Position numbers and translations under genes: made by a program. The notes beneath the pieces were generated by a model. The model was not told the origin of the DNA. It was given only the letters and a program-made list of their open reading frames with translations, and ran no database searches. From Pseudomonas linyingensis (GTDB lineage Bacteria > Pseudomonadota > Gammaproteobacteria > Pseudomonadales > Pseudomonadaceae), in NCBI RefSeq assembly GCF_900109175.1, contig NZ_FNZE01000002.1:1-64000 (forward strand): a stretch of 64,000 bases of DNA, in the 5' to 3' direction. Shown piece by piece: positions 1-9,483 of this stretch (position 1 is the stretch's first letter; every line of letters begins with the position of its first letter).

Positions 1-756
1 CTGGAACTGGTCGAGATGGAAGTTCGCGATCTGCTGAACACCTACGACTTCCCGGGCGACGACACTCCGATCGTTACCGGTTCGGCGCTGATGGCCCTGA
101 ACGGTCAGGACGACAACGAAATGGGTGTTTCGGCCGTGCGTAAGCTGGTTGAGACTCTCGACGCCTACATCCCGGAGCCGGTTCGTGCCGTTGACCAGCC
201 GTTCCTGATGCCGATCGAAGACGTGTTCTCGATCTCCGGTCGTGGCACCGTGGTGACCGGTCGTATCGAGCGCGGCATCGTCAAGGTCCAGGAAGAAGTG
301 GAAATCGTCGGCATCCGTCCGACCTCCAAGACCACCTGCACCGGCGTTGAAATGTTCCGCAAGCTGCTCGACGAAGGTCGTGCGGGTGAGAACGTCGGCA
401 TCCTGCTGCGCGGCATCAAGCGTGAGGACGTCGAGCGTGGCCAGGTTCTGGCCAAGCCGGGCACCATCAAGCCGCACACCAAGTTCGAAGCTGAAGTGTA
501 CGTGCTGTCCAAGGAAGAAGGTGGTCGTCACACCCCGTTCTTCAAGGGCTACCGTCCGCAGTTCTACTTCCGCACCACCGACGTTACCGGCAACTGCGAA
601 CTGCCGGAAGGCGTTGAAATGGTAATGCCGGGCGACAACATCAAGATGGTTGTCACCCTGATCGCTCCGATCGCCATGGAAGACGGCCTGCGCTTCGCGA
701 TCCGCGAAGGCGGCCGTACCGTCGGCGCCGGCGTGGTTGCCAAGATCTTCGAGTAA
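1..756 (+). CDS. tuf: Elongation factor Tu, C-terminal part (5' end outside window)
   Basis: EF-Tu carries aminoacyl-tRNA as a GTP complex to the ribosomal A site. The reading frame is open from base 1, and the 251 visible residues would be about residues 147-397 of a normal-length protein. The GTPase domain is mostly missing. What remains is its last helix ([12 protein letters not shown]), domain 2 ([13 protein letters not shown]) and domain 3, ending [10 protein letters not shown]. Nearness to rpsJ suggests the tuf copy at the end of the str operon. A hairpin terminator follows 20 bases after the stop. There is no sign of decay; the truncation is only the window edge. Confidence 0.97.
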   Translation: MELVEMEVRDLLNTYDFPGDDTPIVTGSALMALNGQDDNEMGVSAVRKLVETLDAYIPEPVRAVDQPFLMPIEDVFSISGRGTVVTGRIERGIVKVQEEVEIVGIRPTSKTTCTGVEMFRKLLDEGRAGENVGILLRGIKREDVERGQVLAKPGTIKPHTKFEAEVYVLSKEEGGRHTPFFKGYRPQFYFRTTDVTGNCELPEGVEMVMPGDNIKMVVTLIAPIAMEDGLRFAIREGGRTVGAGVVAKIFE

Positions 757-776
757 TCGAAATCTGGTGACAGAGG

Positions 777-806
777 AGCCCCCGCTTTGCGGGGGCTTTC
801 TCGTTT
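777..806 (+). terminator. Intrinsic terminator after tuf
   Basis: A perfect 9-bp stem (777-785 with 789-797) has a 3-base TTT loop and a C5/G5 core, followed by a T-rich tract. It separates tuf from the S10 operon. Confidence 0.9.
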
Positions 807-817
807 CCGTCCATTGG

Positions 818-846
818 TTGACACCCCGGAGGGGCGTCCGTACAAT
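818..846 (+). promoter_or_regulatory. Sigma70 promoter of the S10 (rpsJ) operon
   Basis: A perfect -35 TTGACA (818-823) and a near-perfect -10 TACAAT (841-846) are separated by the optimal 17 bases. Predicted start is near 853, leaving only about 54 bases of leader before rpsJ. Confidence 0.88.
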
Positions 847-906
847 TGCGCCTCCTTTTACCGGGCGTAGTCCGTCTGGTGGGAATAGCTAGAGTCTGAG
901 GTCAAA

Positions 907-1218
907 ATGCAAAATCAACAAATCCGTATTCGGTTGAAGGCTTTTGACCACCGCCTGATCGATCAATCAACCCAGGAAATCGTGGAAACCGCGAAACGTA
1001 CTGGTGCTCAGGTCCGTGGTCCGATTCCTCTGCCGACCCGCAAAGAGCGGTTCACCGTGCTGGTTTCTCCGCACGTCAACAAGGATGCGCGTGATCAGTA
1101 CGAAATTCGTACTCACAAGCGCGTGCTCGACATCGTTCAGCCGACCGACAAGACCGTCGACGCGCTGATGAAGCTCGACCTTGCTGCCGGTGTCGAAGTG
1201 CAAATCAGCCTCGGCTGA
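907..1218 (+). CDS. rpsJ: 30S ribosomal protein S10
   Basis: S10 sits in the 30S head and, as NusE, pairs with NusB in transcription antitermination; nusB itself is at 32457 in this window. The 103 residues start [16 protein letters not shown], with a GAGG site six bases before the ATG. The protein is full length for the family. It is the first gene of the S10 operon and lies directly behind a consensus promoter. Next comes an 87-base gap to rplC. Confidence 0.98.
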
Positions 1219-1305
1219 AATCCATTCCCGGATTTCGGTCGTGTAACGCTCTGAAATGGGCGGCCATAGCGGGTGAAAGCCCCGTACACTCATGAGGTTC
1301 AAGAC

Positions 1306-1935
1306 ATGACTATTGGTGTAGTCGGTCGCAAGTGCGGCATGACCCGCATTTTCACCGAAGATGGTGTCTCTATTCCGGTTACGGTTATCGAAGTCGAGCC
1401 GAATCGCGTCACCCAGTTCAAGAATGAAGAGAGCGATGGCTATCGCGCCGTACAGGTGACTGTCGGCGAGCGTCGCGCTTCCCGTGTGACCAAGGCGCAA
1501 GCCGGTCACTTCGCCAAGGCCAGTGTTGCTGCCGGTCGCACCGTCATGGAATTCCGTCTCGAAGGCGAAGAGTTCCAGGCTGGCGATCAGCTCACCGTTG
1601 AGCAGTTCCAAGCCGGACAGATGGTCGATGTGACCGGTCAGTCCAAGGGTAAAGGCTATGCCGGTACCATCAAGCGCTGGAACTTCCGCGGCCAGGACAA
1701 CACCCACGGCAACTCCGTATCTCACCGTGCTCCGGGTTCCATCGGCCAGTGCCAGACTCCTGGTCGAGTGTTCAAGGGCAAGAAGATGTCCGGTCATATG
1801 GGCGCCGAGCGCGTGACCGTTCAGTCCCTGGAAGTTGTTCGTGTCGATGCCGAGCGCAATCTGCTGTTGGTCAAGGGCGCAGTCCCGGGTGCCACTGGCG
1901 GTGACGTGATCGTGCGTCCGGCAGCCAAGGCTTAA
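1306..1935 (+). CDS. rplC: 50S ribosomal protein L3
   Basis: L3 helps nucleate 50S assembly and reaches toward the peptidyl transferase centre. I chose the ATG at 1306 ([16 protein letters not shown], 209 aa) over the longer frame from 1273, because homologues begin there and a GAGG lies at 1294-1297. The loop [11 protein letters not shown] carries the glutamine that the methyltransferase PrmB modifies in E. coli. It ends 14 bases before rplD. Confidence 0.97.
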   Translation: MTIGVVGRKCGMTRIFTEDGVSIPVTVIEVEPNRVTQFKNEESDGYRAVQVTVGERRASRVTKAQAGHFAKASVAAGRTVMEFRLEGEEFQAGDQLTVEQFQAGQMVDVTGQSKGKGYAGTIKRWNFRGQDNTHGNSVSHRAPGSIGQCQTPGRVFKGKKMSGHMGAERVTVQSLEVVRVDAERNLLLVKGAVPGATGGDVIVRPAAKA

Positions 1936-1949
1936 GGGAGATTCGAGAG

Positions 1950-2552
1950 ATGCAACTGAATGTGAACGGTGCGCAGGCGATCGAAGTCTCCGAGCGCACC
2001 TTTGGTGATGAGTTCAACGAGACCCTGGTACACCAGGCTGTCGTTGCCTACATGGCAGGTGGTCGTCAGGGCACCCGCGCGCAGAAGACCCGCTCCGAAG
2101 TTCGTGGTGGTGGCAAGAAGCCGTGGCGCCAGAAAGGTTCGGGCCGTGCCCGTGCCGGTACCATCCGCAGCCCCATCTGGCGCTCGGGTGGCGTGACTTT
2201 CGCCGCCAAGCCGCAAGACCACTCGCAGAAGCTCAACAAGAAGATGTACCGCGCTGCCATGCGCTCAATCCTGAGCGAACTGGTGCGTCAGGAGCGTCTG
2301 GTTGTTGTTGAAGACTTTGCCGTCGATGCCCCGAAGACCAAGAGCTTGGTTGGCAAGCTGGATGGCCTGGGTCTGAGCGACGTGCTGATCGTGACCGACG
2401 GTGTCGATGAGAACCTGTACCTGGCAGCACGCAACCTGCCGCACGTCGACGTTCGTGACGTGCAGGGTTCCGACCCGGTCAGCCTGATCGCCTACGACAA
2501 GGTGCTGGTCACCGTGTCCGCCGTGAAGAAATTCGAGGAGCTGCTGGGATGA
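1950..2552 (+). CDS. rplD: 50S ribosomal protein L4
   Basis: L4 (200 aa) lines the narrow part of the peptide exit tunnel with its long basic loop, seen here as [19 protein letters not shown]. In E. coli it also represses the S10 operon through a structured leader; the leader here looks too short for that element, so such control is doubtful. The stop overlaps the rplW start (ATGA), so the two are probably translationally coupled. Confidence 0.97.
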   Translation: MQLNVNGAQAIEVSERTFGDEFNETLVHQAVVAYMAGGRQGTRAQKTRSEVRGGGKKPWRQKGSGRARAGTIRSPIWRSGGVTFAAKPQDHSQKLNKKMYRAAMRSILSELVRQERLVVVEDFAVDAPKTKSLVGKLDGLGLSDVLIVTDGVDENLYLAARNLPHVDVRDVQGSDPVSLIAYDKVLVTVSAVKKFEELLG

Positions 2553-2848
2553 ACCAGGAACGCGTATTCAAAGTGCTGCTTGGCCCGCACGTCTCCGAGA
2601 AGGCCACCACTCTTGCCGACGGCAAGGGCCAGTTCGTTTTCAAGGTTGCCACTGATGCAACCAAGCTGGAAATCAAGAAGGCTGTCGAATCCCTGTTCAG
2701 CGTCAAGGTGGAGCGTGTAAGCACCCTGAACGTCAAGGGCAAGACCAAGCGCACTGCCCGCGGTTTCGGCAAGCGCAACGACTGGAAAAAGGCGTACATC
2801 GCCCTCCAGCCGGGCCAGGATCTCGATTTCGCCAGCGGCGCTGAGTAA
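2549..2848 (+). CDS. rplW: 50S ribosomal protein L23
   Basis: L23 (99 aa) forms part of the tunnel exit rim and is the docking point for trigger factor and SRP. It starts [19 protein letters not shown], and the basic extension [20 protein letters not shown] is typical. It shares four bases with rplD and ends 14 bases before rplB. Confidence 0.97.
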   Translation: MNQERVFKVLLGPHVSEKATTLADGKGQFVFKVATDATKLEIKKAVESLFSVKVERVSTLNVKGKTKRTARGFGKRNDWKKAYIALQPGQDLDFASGAE

Positions 2849-2862
2849 GGTAGGAGTGCATC

Positions 2863-3684
2863 ATGGCAATCGTTAAATGCAAGCCGACTTCCGCTGGCCG
2901 TCGTTTCGTGGTCAAGGTGGTCAATTCCGACCTGCACAAGGGCGCTCCGTACGCTCCGCTGGTCGAGAAGAAGAGCAAGACTGGTGGTCGTAACAACAAC
3001 GGCCGCATCACCACTCGCCACATCGGCGGTGGACACAAGCAGCACTATCGTCTGGTCGATTTCCGTCGCAACAAGGATGGCATTGCTGCCACCGTTGAGC
3101 GTATCGAATATGACCCGAACCGCACTGCTCACATTGCCCTGCTGAAGTACGCAGACGGCGAGCGTCGCTACATCATCGCGCCGAAGGGCGTGAGTGCTGG
3201 CGATCAGCTGGTATCCGGTGCCCATGCGCCGATCAAGGTTGGCAACAGCCTGCCGCTGCGCAACATTCCGGTTGGTTCGACCGTTCACGGTATCGAGCTG
3301 AAGCCGGGCAAGGGTGCTCAGATCGCGCGTTCCGCTGGTGCATCCGCTCAGCTGGTTGCTCGCGAAGGCGTCTACGTGACCCTGCGTCTGCGCTCCGGCG
3401 AGATGCGCAAGGTCCTGGCCGAGTGCCGTGCGACCTTGGGCGAAGTCTCGAACTCCGAGCACAGCCTGCGTTCGCTGGGTAAAGCCGGTGCCAAGCGTTG
3501 GAAGGGCATCCGTCCGACCGTGCGTGGTTCCGCCATGAACCCGGTTGACCACCCGCATGGTGGTGGTGAAGGTCGTACCTCTGGTGGCCGTCATCCGGTG
3601 TCGCCGTGGGGCTTCCCGACCAAGGGCGCGAAGACCCGCTCCAACAAGCGCACCGACAACATGATTGTCCGTCGCCGCAAGTAA
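2863..3684 (+). CDS. rplB: 50S ribosomal protein L2
   Basis: L2 (273 aa) is one of the largest 50S proteins and is needed for subunit joining and peptidyl transferase activity. The C-terminal segment [14 protein letters not shown] contains the conserved histidine that lies near the catalytic centre. The N-terminal OB-like part and the basic tail ([12 protein letters not shown]) are intact. A GGAG precedes the ATG. Confidence 0.98.
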   Translation: MAIVKCKPTSAGRRFVVKVVNSDLHKGAPYAPLVEKKSKTGGRNNNGRITTRHIGGGHKQHYRLVDFRRNKDGIAATVERIEYDPNRTAHIALLKYADGERRYIIAPKGVSAGDQLVSGAHAPIKVGNSLPLRNIPVGSTVHGIELKPGKGAQIARSAGASAQLVAREGVYVTLRLRSGEMRKVLAECRATLGEVSNSEHSLRSLGKAGAKRWKGIRPTVRGSAMNPVDHPHGGGEGRTSGGRHPVSPWGFPTKGAKTRSNKRTDNMIVRRRK

Positions 3685-3700
3685 CTAGAGGGATACGACA

Positions 3701-3976
3701 GTGCCGCGTTCTCTGAAAAAAGGTCCGTTCATCGATCTTCACCTGATTAAGAAGATCGAAGTGGCGGTGGAAAAGAACGACCGTAAGCCGATCAAGACCT
3801 GGTCGCGTCGTTCGATGATTCTGCCGCAGATGGTCGGTCTGACCATCGCCGTGCATAACGGTCGTCAACATGTCCCGGTTCTCGTGAACGAAGACATGGT
3901 CGGCCACAAACTGGGCGAGTTCGCCGCTACCCGCACCTATCGCGGGCACGTGGCTGACAAGAAAGCCAAGCGTTAA
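3701..3976 (+). CDS. rpsS: 30S ribosomal protein S19 (GTG start)
   Basis: S19 (91 aa) binds the 16S 3' domain with S13 in the 30S head. The start is GTG at 3701, not ATG. The next residues [14 protein letters not shown] match the conserved N-terminus, and GAGGGAT lies just upstream. No ATG is available that would keep this N-terminus. The motif [20 protein letters not shown] is typical. rplV begins 10 bases after the stop. Confidence 0.97.
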   Translation: MPRSLKKGPFIDLHLIKKIEVAVEKNDRKPIKTWSRRSMILPQMVGLTIAVHNGRQHVPVLVNEDMVGHKLGEFAATRTYRGHVADKKAKR

Positions 3977-3986
3977 GGGGTAGGAA

Positions 3987-4319
3987 ATGGAAGTAGCCGC
4001 TAAGTTGTCGGGCGCTCGCATCTCCGCCCAGAAAGCCCGCCTGGTCGCTGATCAGATTCGCGGGAAGAAGGTTGGTGAGGCGCTCAATCTGCTGGCTTTC
4101 AGCAACAAGAAAGCCGGTGCCATCATCAAGAAAGTGCTTGAGTCGGCCGTGGCCAACGCCGAGCACAACGAAGGCGCAGACGTGGATGACCTGAAGGTTT
4201 CCACCGTTTTCGTCAACGAAGGGCGTTCGCTGAAGCGCATCATGCCGCGTGCCAAAGGCCGTGCTGATCGCATCGTCAAGCGGTCTTGCCATATCACTGT
4301 CAAGGTTGCGGACAAGTAA
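3987..4319 (+). CDS. rplV: 50S ribosomal protein L22
   Basis: L22 (110 aa) extends a beta-hairpin into the exit tunnel beside L4; changes in that loop give macrolide resistance in many bacteria. The hairpin is visible as the basic segment [20 protein letters not shown] and has no deletion. The N-terminal helices ([20 protein letters not shown]) are normal. An AGGGGTAGG-type ribosome-binding region precedes the ATG at 3987. Confidence 0.97.
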   Translation: MEVAAKLSGARISAQKARLVADQIRGKKVGEALNLLAFSNKKAGAIIKKVLESAVANAEHNEGADVDDLKVSTVFVNEGRSLKRIMPRAKGRADRIVKRSCHITVKVADK

Positions 4320-4332
4320 CGGAGTCGATCAG

Positions 4333-5019
4333 ATGGGTCAGAAAGTACATCCCACTGGCATTCGCCTGGGCATCGTCAAGGAGCACACCTCCGTTTGGTA
4401 CGCAGATAAGCGCACTTACGCCGATTATCTGTTTGCCGACCTGAAGGTTCGTGAATACCTCCAAGACAAATTAAAAAGCGCGTCCGTGAGCCGTATCGAC
4501 ATCGCTCGTCCGGCTCAGACTGCACGCATCACCATCCACACCGCTCGTCCCGGCATCGTGATCGGCAAGAAGGGTGAGGATGTTGAGAAGCTGCGTCAGG
4601 AACTGACCAAGCAAATGGGTGTGCCGGTGCACATCAACATCGAAGAGATCCGCAAGCCGGAGCTCGACGGTATGCTGGTTGCGCAGAGCGTAGCTCAGCA
4701 GCTGGAGCGTCGCGTAATGTTCCGTCGCGCCATGAAGCGCGCTGTACAGAACGCCATGCGTATTGGTGCCAAGGGCATCAAGATCCAGGTGAGTGGTCGT
4801 CTGGGCGGGGCTGAGATTGCCCGTACCGAGTGGTATCGCGAAGGTCGTGTGCCGCTGCACACCCTGCGTGCCGACATCGACTACGCCACCTACGAAGCGC
4901 ACACCACCTACGGTGTGATCGGTGTGAAGGTTTGGATCTTCAAGGGCGAGGTCATCGGTGGCCTGCACGAAGAGCTCAAGCCGCAAGCGCCTGCGCCTCG
5001 CAAAAAAGCTGCTAAGTAA
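4333..5019 (+). CDS. rpsC: 30S ribosomal protein S3
   Basis: S3 (228 aa) forms the mRNA entry channel with S4 and S5. The ATG at 4333 is the start because family members begin [14 protein letters not shown]; the frame is open further upstream to 4249, but that part overlaps rplV. The KH-type RNA-binding motif is [14 protein letters not shown]. The tail is Ala/Pro/Lys rich ([10 protein letters not shown]), as in Pseudomonas S3. Confidence 0.97.
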   Translation: MGQKVHPTGIRLGIVKEHTSVWYADKRTYADYLFADLKVREYLQDKLKSASVSRIDIARPAQTARITIHTARPGIVIGKKGEDVEKLRQELTKQMGVPVHINIEEIRKPELDGMLVAQSVAQQLERRVMFRRAMKRAVQNAMRIGAKGIKIQVSGRLGGAEIARTEWYREGRVPLHTLRADIDYATYEAHTTYGVIGVKVWIFKGEVIGGLHEELKPQAPAPRKKAAK

Positions 5020-5033
5020 GAGGAGTACGCAAC

Positions 5034-5447
5034 ATGCTGCAACCCAAGCGTACAAAATTCCGCAAGCAGATGACCGGCCACAACCGTGGTCTGGCTCAGC
5101 GCGGTAGCAAGGTCAGCTTTGGCGAGTACGCGCTGAAGTCTGTTAGCCGTGGTCGCCTCACCGCACGTCAGATCGAGTCCGCTCGTCGCGCACTCACCCG
5201 TCACGTGAAGCGTGGCGGCAAGATCTGGATCCGCGTGTTCCCCGACAAGCCGGTTACCAAGAAGCCCCTCGAAGTTCGTATGGGTAAAGGTAAGGGCGGC
5301 GTCGAGTACTGGGTAGCCCTGATCCAGCCGGGCAAGGTCCTGTACGAGATCGAGGGTGTATCCGAAGAGCTGGCTCGCGAGGCTTTCGCCCTGGCAGCTG
5401 CCAAGCTGCCGCTCGAGACCACCTTTGTTAAGCGGACGGTGATGTGA
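5034..5447 (+). CDS. rplP: 50S ribosomal protein L16
   Basis: L16 (137 aa) contacts the elbow of A-site tRNA and is added late in 50S assembly. It starts [19 protein letters not shown]. The segment [22 protein letters not shown] contains the basic loop that reaches the tRNA and the arginine hydroxylated by the oxygenase RoxA in E. coli. The TGA stop overlaps the rpmC ATG. Confidence 0.97.
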   Translation: MLQPKRTKFRKQMTGHNRGLAQRGSKVSFGEYALKSVSRGRLTARQIESARRALTRHVKRGGKIWIRVFPDKPVTKKPLEVRMGKGKGGVEYWVALIQPGKVLYEIEGVSEELAREAFALAAAKLPLETTFVKRTVM

Positions 5448-5638
5448 TGAAAGCGAATGAACTTCGTGAAAAATCCGCGGAGCAGCTGAACGAGCAACTG
5501 CTCGGCCTGCTGCGCGACCAGTTCAATCTGCGCATGCAGAAGGCAACTGGCCAGTTGGGGCAGTCCCACCTGCTCTCGCAAGTTAAGCGCGACATCGCTC
5601 GCGTGAAAACTGTGCTCAACCAGCAGGCAGGTAAGTGA
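5447..5638 (+). CDS. rpmC: 50S ribosomal protein L29
   Basis: L29 (63 aa) is a small helical hairpin at the tunnel exit, next to L23. The start is the ATG at 5447, whose A is the last base of the rplP stop; a GTG one codon upstream is possible but would add an unusual residue. The sequence [20 protein letters not shown] and the helix [12 protein letters not shown] are diagnostic. It ends two bases before rpsQ. Confidence 0.96.
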   Translation: MKANELREKSAEQLNEQLLGLLRDQFNLRMQKATGQLGQSHLLSQVKRDIARVKTVLNQQAGK

Positions 5639-5640
5639 TC

Positions 5641-5907
5641 ATGGCTGAAGCTCAGAAGACCGTCCGTACGCTGACCGGCAAAGTCGTCAGCGACAAAATG
5701 GACAAGACCATCACCGTTCTGATCGAGCGTCGCGTAAAGCACCCGATCTACGGTAAATACGTGAAGCGTTCGACCAAGCTGCACGCCCACGACGAAAGCA
5801 ACCAGTGCCGCATGGGTGACCTCGTCACCATTCGCGAGACTCGTCCGCTGGCCAAGACCAAGGCCTGGACCCTGGTCGAAATCGTCGAACGTGCCGTGGA
5901 AGTCTAA
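5641..5907 (+). CDS. rpsQ: 30S ribosomal protein S17
   Basis: S17 (88 aa) is a primary 16S-binding OB-fold protein. The start is ATG at 5641 ([19 protein letters not shown]), the conserved Pseudomonas N-terminus; the frame also has a GTG at 5635 overlapping the rpmC stop, which I reject. The S17 signature [20 protein letters not shown] is present. Confidence 0.97.
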   Translation: MAEAQKTVRTLTGKVVSDKMDKTITVLIERRVKHPIYGKYVKRSTKLHAHDESNQCRMGDLVTIRETRPLAKTKAWTLVEIVERAVEV

Positions 5908-5929
5908 GGACTAAGGGTCGGAGAAAGAT

Positions 5930-6298
5930 ATGATTCAGACTCAATCCATGCTCGACGTCGCCGATAACAGCGGTGCCCGTCGCGTAATGTGCATCAAGGT
6001 CCTTGGTGGTTCGCACCGTCGTTACGCCGGTATTGGCGACATCATCAAGGTGACCGTGAAGGAAGCGATTCCGCGCGGCAAGGTGAAAAAAGGCCAAGTG
6101 ATGAGTGCGGTCGTAGTCCGTACCCGTCACGGCGTGCGCCGTCCGGATGGTTCGATCATCCGCTTCGATGGCAATGCTGCGGTCCTGCTGAACAACAAGC
6201 AGGAGCCCATCGGCACCCGTATCTTTGGCCCGGTGACTCGCGAACTTCGTACCGAGAAGTTCATGAAGATCGTCTCCCTGGCCCCCGAAGTACTCTAA
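5930..6298 (+). CDS. rplN: 50S ribosomal protein L14
   Basis: L14 (122 aa) sits at the subunit interface and is the binding site of the silencing factor RsfS. The protein starts [20 protein letters not shown] and is intact through the conserved [13 protein letters not shown] and the terminal LAPEVL. It heads the spc group but no promoter is visible in the 22-base gap, so it is probably read from the S10 promoter. Confidence 0.97.
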   Translation: MIQTQSMLDVADNSGARRVMCIKVLGGSHRRYAGIGDIIKVTVKEAIPRGKVKKGQVMSAVVVRTRHGVRRPDGSIIRFDGNAAVLLNNKQEPIGTRIFGPVTRELRTEKFMKIVSLAPEVL

Positions 6299-6310
6299 GG
6301 AGTAGCCGTC

Positions 6311-6625
6311 ATGCAAAAGATTCGTCGTGACGACGAAGTCATCGTCATCGCCGGCAAGGACAAGGGCAAGCGTGGCAAAGTGATGAAGGTGCTCGCGGAC
6401 GACCGTCTGGTCGTCGGTGGGATCAACCTGGTCAAGCGCCACACCAAGCCGAATCCGATGTCGGGCGTTCAAGGCGGTATCGTCGAGAAAGAAGCGCCGC
6501 TGCACGTTTCCAACGTTGCGATCTTCAACGCTGAAACCAACAAGGCTGATCGCGTTGGCTTCAAGGTCGAAGACGGCAAGAAAATTCGTGTCTTCAAGTC
6601 CACCCAGAAGCCGGTTGGCGCTTGA
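6311..6625 (+). CDS. rplX: 50S ribosomal protein L24
   Basis: L24 (104 aa) is an assembly initiator that binds the 5' end of 23S rRNA. The KOW motif is at the N-terminus ([18 protein letters not shown]). In E. coli the S8 repressor target overlaps the start of the next gene, rplE; I did not confirm that structure here. A GGAG precedes the ATG. Confidence 0.97.
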   Translation: MQKIRRDDEVIVIAGKDKGKRGKVMKVLADDRLVVGGINLVKRHTKPNPMSGVQGGIVEKEAPLHVSNVAIFNAETNKADRVGFKVEDGKKIRVFKSTQKPVGA

Positions 6626-6644
6626 GAATCATAGGTAAAACACC

Positions 6645-7184
6645 ATGGCACGATTGAAAGATATTTACCGGAACGAAATCGCTCCCAAGCTGCAGGAAGA
6701 CCTGAAGCTGGCCAACGTGATGGAAACTCCGCGCATTACCAAAATCACCCTGAACATGGGCCTCGGCGAAGCGATCGGTGACAAGAAAGTCATCGAGCAT
6801 GCGCTGGGCGACATGGAGAAGATCGCTGGCCAGAAGCCGGTGGTCACCTATGCTCGCAAGTCCATTGCCGGTTTCAAGGTCCGTGAGGGCTGGCCGATCG
6901 GTATCAAGGTGACTCTGCGTGGCGATCGCATGTACGAGTTCCTGGATCGTCTGATCACCATCTCCCTGCCGCGCGTGCGTGACTTCCGCGGCCTGAATTC
7001 CAAGTCCTTCGACGGTCGTGGCAACTACAGCATGGGCGTGAAAGAGCAGATCATCTTCCCGGAAATCGATTACGACAAGATCGATGCGCTGCGTGGTATG
7101 GACATCACCCTGACCACCACCGCCCGTAGCGATGATGAAGGTCGTGCCCTGCTGCGCGCCTTCAAATTCCCGTTCCGCAACTGA
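6645..7184 (+). CDS. rplE: 50S ribosomal protein L5
   Basis: L5 (179 aa) carries 5S rRNA into the central protuberance with L18. It starts [17 protein letters not shown]; the 5S-binding and P-site tRNA loop region [19 protein letters not shown] is conserved. Length is normal. rpsN begins 13 bases after the stop. Confidence 0.97.
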   Translation: MARLKDIYRNEIAPKLQEDLKLANVMETPRITKITLNMGLGEAIGDKKVIEHALGDMEKIAGQKPVVTYARKSIAGFKVREGWPIGIKVTLRGDRMYEFLDRLITISLPRVRDFRGLNSKSFDGRGNYSMGVKEQIIFPEIDYDKIDALRGMDITLTTTARSDDEGRALLRAFKFPFRN

Positions 7185-7197
7185 TTGGAGTAGGAAC

Positions 7198-7503
7198 ATG
7201 GCCAAAACTAGCATGAAGAACCGTGAGCTGAAGCGTCAGCAAACGGTCGCGAAGTACGCCAAGAAGCGTGCCGAGCTGAAAGCTGTCATTGCCAGCCCGA
7301 ACTCCACTCCGGAGCAGCGCTGGGAAGCCCTGGTAGCCCTGCAGAAGCAGCCGCGCGATGCGTCGGCCAGCCGTCTGCGCAACCGCTGCCGCATCACCGG
7401 TCGTCCGCACGGCTACTACCGCAAGTTCGGCCTGAGCCGTAACAAGCTGCGTGAAGCGGCAATGCGTGGTGACGTGCCGGGTCTGGTCAAGGCCAGCTGG
7501 TAA
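7198..7503 (+). CDS. rpsN: 30S ribosomal protein S14 (zinc-free form)
   Basis: S14 (101 aa) binds in the 30S head. The ATG at 7198 gives [15 protein letters not shown], the conserved start, and TTGGAGTAGG lies just upstream. It is the long form without the two CxxC zinc pairs, so a zinc-dependent S14 swap would need a paralogue elsewhere. The C-terminal signature [21 protein letters not shown] (split here by normal spacing) is intact. Transcription probably ends soon after this gene (see the 7537-7575 terminator). Confidence 0.97.
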   Translation: MAKTSMKNRELKRQQTVAKYAKKRAELKAVIASPNSTPEQRWEALVALQKQPRDASASRLRNRCRITGRPHGYYRKFGLSRNKLREAAMRGDVPGLVKASW

Positions 7504-7511
7504 GTCGTCGG

Positions 7512-7529
7512 TCCCGGGCTTGCCCGGGA
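7512..7529. repeat. GC hairpin before the rpsN-rpsH terminator
   Basis: Perfect inverted repeat TCCCGGGC-TT-GCCCGGGA, placed between the rpsN stop and the main terminator. It has no T tract of its own and may serve as an RNase barrier for the rpsN message. Confidence 0.6.
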
Positions 7530-7536
7530 TCCTCGC

Positions 7537-7575
7537 AAAACGAATCAAGCCCCTCTGGGGCTTGATTCGTTTTTG
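7537..7575 (+). terminator. Strong intrinsic terminator inside the spc gene cluster
   Basis: A perfect 14-bp stem (7540-7553 with 7557-7570) with a TCT loop is extended by three A-T pairs and followed by a T run. It lies between rpsN and rpsH, genes that are co-transcribed in E. coli. The 3' arm contains the putative -35 of the rpsH promoter. Confidence 0.85.
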
Positions 7576-7590
7576 ATCATTCTCTAGAAT
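7562..7590 (+). promoter_or_regulatory. Putative rpsH promoter overlapping the terminator
   Basis: TTGATT (7562-7567), lying in the 3' arm of the hairpin, and TAGAAT (7585-7590) are spaced 17 bases. These match the sigma70 boxes at 4/6 and 5/6. The leader to rpsH would be about 80 bases and holds a small TGCCCG/CGGGCA hairpin (7618-7634). Confidence 0.55.
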
Positions 7591-7677
7591 GTCTGGCTCG
7601 CCTGAGCCTGGCATTCGTGCCCGGGTTGCGGGCAAATACGGCCGAAAGGTTTTTTTTGTTTCAGGAGCATCAAGCCC

Positions 7678-8070
7678 ATGAGTATGCAGGACCCGTTAGC
7701 GGACATGCTAACTCGTATCCGTAATGCCCAGATGGCTGAGAAGACCGTGGTTAGCATGCCGTCTTCCAAGCTGAAGGCAGCAGTCGCCAAAGTCCTCAAG
7801 GACGAAGGCTACATTGCGGATTTCCAGGTCAGCGGCGACGTCAAGCAGCAGCTGTCCATCGAGCTGAAGTATTTCGAAGGCAAGCCGGTCATCGAAGAGC
7901 TCAAGCGCGTGAGCCGTCCCGGTCTGCGCCAGTACAAGGCTGTTGAGCAGCTGCCGAAAGTTCGCGGCGGCCTCGGCGTTTCCATCGTCTCCACCAACAA
8001 AGGTGTGATGACGGATCGTGCTGCTCGCGCTGCCGGTGTCGGCGGCGAAGTGCTCTGCACCGTATTCTAA
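7678..8070 (+). CDS. rpsH: 30S ribosomal protein S8
   Basis: S8 (130 aa) binds the central domain of 16S rRNA and in E. coli represses the spc operon. It starts [18 protein letters not shown] with AGGAG at 7663-7667. The C-terminal signature [20 protein letters not shown] is complete. Unlike in E. coli it is the first gene after an internal terminator, so expression of the downstream half of spc may be set separately. Confidence 0.97.
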   Translation: MSMQDPLADMLTRIRNAQMAEKTVVSMPSSKLKAAVAKVLKDEGYIADFQVSGDVKQQLSIELKYFEGKPVIEELKRVSRPGLRQYKAVEQLPKVRGGLGVSIVSTNKGVMTDRAARAAGVGGEVLCTVF

Positions 8071-8082
8071 GGGGGGATCAGC

Positions 8083-8616
8083 ATGTCTCGCGTTGCTAAG
8101 AACCCCGTCAAGCTGCCCGCTGGTGTCGACGTTCAGTTGGCCGGTCAGCAGCTTTCGGTGAAGGGTGCCAAAGGCGCTCTGGAACTGAAGGTGCATCCTT
8201 CGGTAGAAGTGATTCAGGAAGCTGGTGAGCTGCGCTTTGCTGCACGCAATGGCGATCAGCAAACCCGCGCCATGGCCGGTACCACCCGCGCCCTGGTCAA
8301 CAACATGGTTGTAGGTGTCAGCGAAGGCTTCCAGCGCAAGCTGCAGCTGGTTGGCGTCGGCTACCGTGCTCAGGCCAAAGGTCAGATTCTGTCGCTGGCC
8401 CTCGGCTTCTCGCATCCGATCGAGTACGAACTGCCGGAAGGCGTCACCGCCGAAACCCCGAGCCAGACCGAGATCCTGATCAAGGGTGTCGACAAGCAGG
8501 TGGTTGGTCAGGTGGCTGCCGAAATCCGCGACTTCCGTCGTCCGGAACCTTACAAAGGTAAGGGTGTGCGTTACGCCGACGAAGTTGTCCGTCGTAAAGA
8601 AGCCAAGAAGAAGTAG
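8083..8616 (+). CDS. rplF: 50S ribosomal protein L6
   Basis: L6 (177 aa) lies near the sarcin-ricin loop, where translation factors dock; changes in its C-terminal domain can give aminoglycoside resistance. Two repeated alpha/beta domains are seen, the second with the signature [19 protein letters not shown]. The start [17 protein letters not shown] follows a GGGGGGATC ribosome-binding region. Confidence 0.97.
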   Translation: MSRVAKNPVKLPAGVDVQLAGQQLSVKGAKGALELKVHPSVEVIQEAGELRFAARNGDQQTRAMAGTTRALVNNMVVGVSEGFQRKLQLVGVGYRAQAKGQILSLALGFSHPIEYELPEGVTAETPSQTEILIKGVDKQVVGQVAAEIRDFRRPEPYKGKGVRYADEVVRRKEAKKK

Positions 8617-8626
8617 GGCATAGCAA

Positions 8627-8977
8627 ATGAGCGACAAGAAAGTAATCCGTCTGCGTCGCGCTCGCCAGGCACGCCTGAAGATGCGCGAGCTGGAGGCCGT
8701 ACGCCTTTGCGTGTACCGCTCTTCTCAGCACATGTACGCCCAGGTCATTTCGGCCGACGGCGGCAAGGTCCTGGCCAGCGCCTCGACTCTGGACGCAGAG
8801 CTGCGTGGCGCTGCCACCGGCAACGTCGAAGCTGCCAAGAAGGTCGGCCTGCTGGTCGCCGAGCGCGCGAAAGCCGCCGGTGTCACCCAGGTGGCATTTG
8901 ACCGTTCTGGCTTCAAGTACCACGGCCGTGTCAAGGCACTGGCCGACGCTGCTCGTGAAGGCGGGCTGGAGTTCTAA
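8627..8977 (+). CDS. rplR: 50S ribosomal protein L18
   Basis: L18 (116 aa) binds 5S rRNA with L5. The basic N-terminal tail ([18 protein letters not shown]) leads into the conserved fold ending [20 protein letters not shown]. It sits 10 bases after rplF and only three bases before rpsE, so coupling is likely. Confidence 0.97.
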   Translation: MSDKKVIRLRRARQARLKMRELEAVRLCVYRSSQHMYAQVISADGGKVLASASTLDAELRGAATGNVEAAKKVGLLVAERAKAAGVTQVAFDRSGFKYHGRVKALADAAREGGLEF

Positions 8978-8980
8978 GTT

Positions 8981-9481
8981 ATGGCGAATAACGAGCAGAA
9001 GCGCGACGAAGGCTACATCGAGAAGCTGATCCAGGTTAACCGCGTCGCCAAGACCGTGAAGGGTGGTCGTATCTTCACCTTCACCGCCCTGACCGTGGTT
9101 GGTGATGGCAAGGGTCGTGTCGGCTTCGGTCGCGGCAAGTCCCGCGAAGTACCGGCAGCCATCCAGAAAGCGATGGAAGCTGCGCGCCGCAACATGATCC
9201 AGGTTGATCTGAACGGCACCACCCTGCAGTACCAGATCAAGTCTGCCCATGGCGCCTCCAAGGTGTACATGCAGCCGGCTTCGGAAGGTACCGGTGTCAT
9301 CGCCGGCGGCGCCATGCGTGCCGTTCTGGAAGTGGCCGGTGTGCAGAACGTTCTGGCCAAGTGCTACGGTTCGACCAACCCGGTGAACGTGGTGCACGCC
9401 ACCTTCAAGGGTCTGAAGAACATGCAGTCCCCGGACTCCGTTGCGGCCAAGCGTGGCAAGCGTGTCGAGGAGATTCTCTGA
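8981..9481 (+). CDS. rpsE: 30S ribosomal protein S5
   Basis: S5 (166 aa) shapes the decoding region and mRNA entry site; ram and spectinomycin-resistance mutations map to this protein in E. coli. The S5 signature [19 protein letters not shown] is followed by the second domain. The loop [11 protein letters not shown] that binds spectinomycin appears to be of the sensitive type, with no deletion. Confidence 0.97.
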   Translation: MANNEQKRDEGYIEKLIQVNRVAKTVKGGRIFTFTALTVVGDGKGRVGFGRGKSREVPAAIQKAMEAARRNMIQVDLNGTTLQYQIKSAHGASKVYMQPASEGTGVIAGGAMRAVLEVAGVQNVLAKCYGSTNPVNVVHATFKGLKNMQSPDSVAAKRGKRVEEIL

Positions 9482-9483
9482 TC

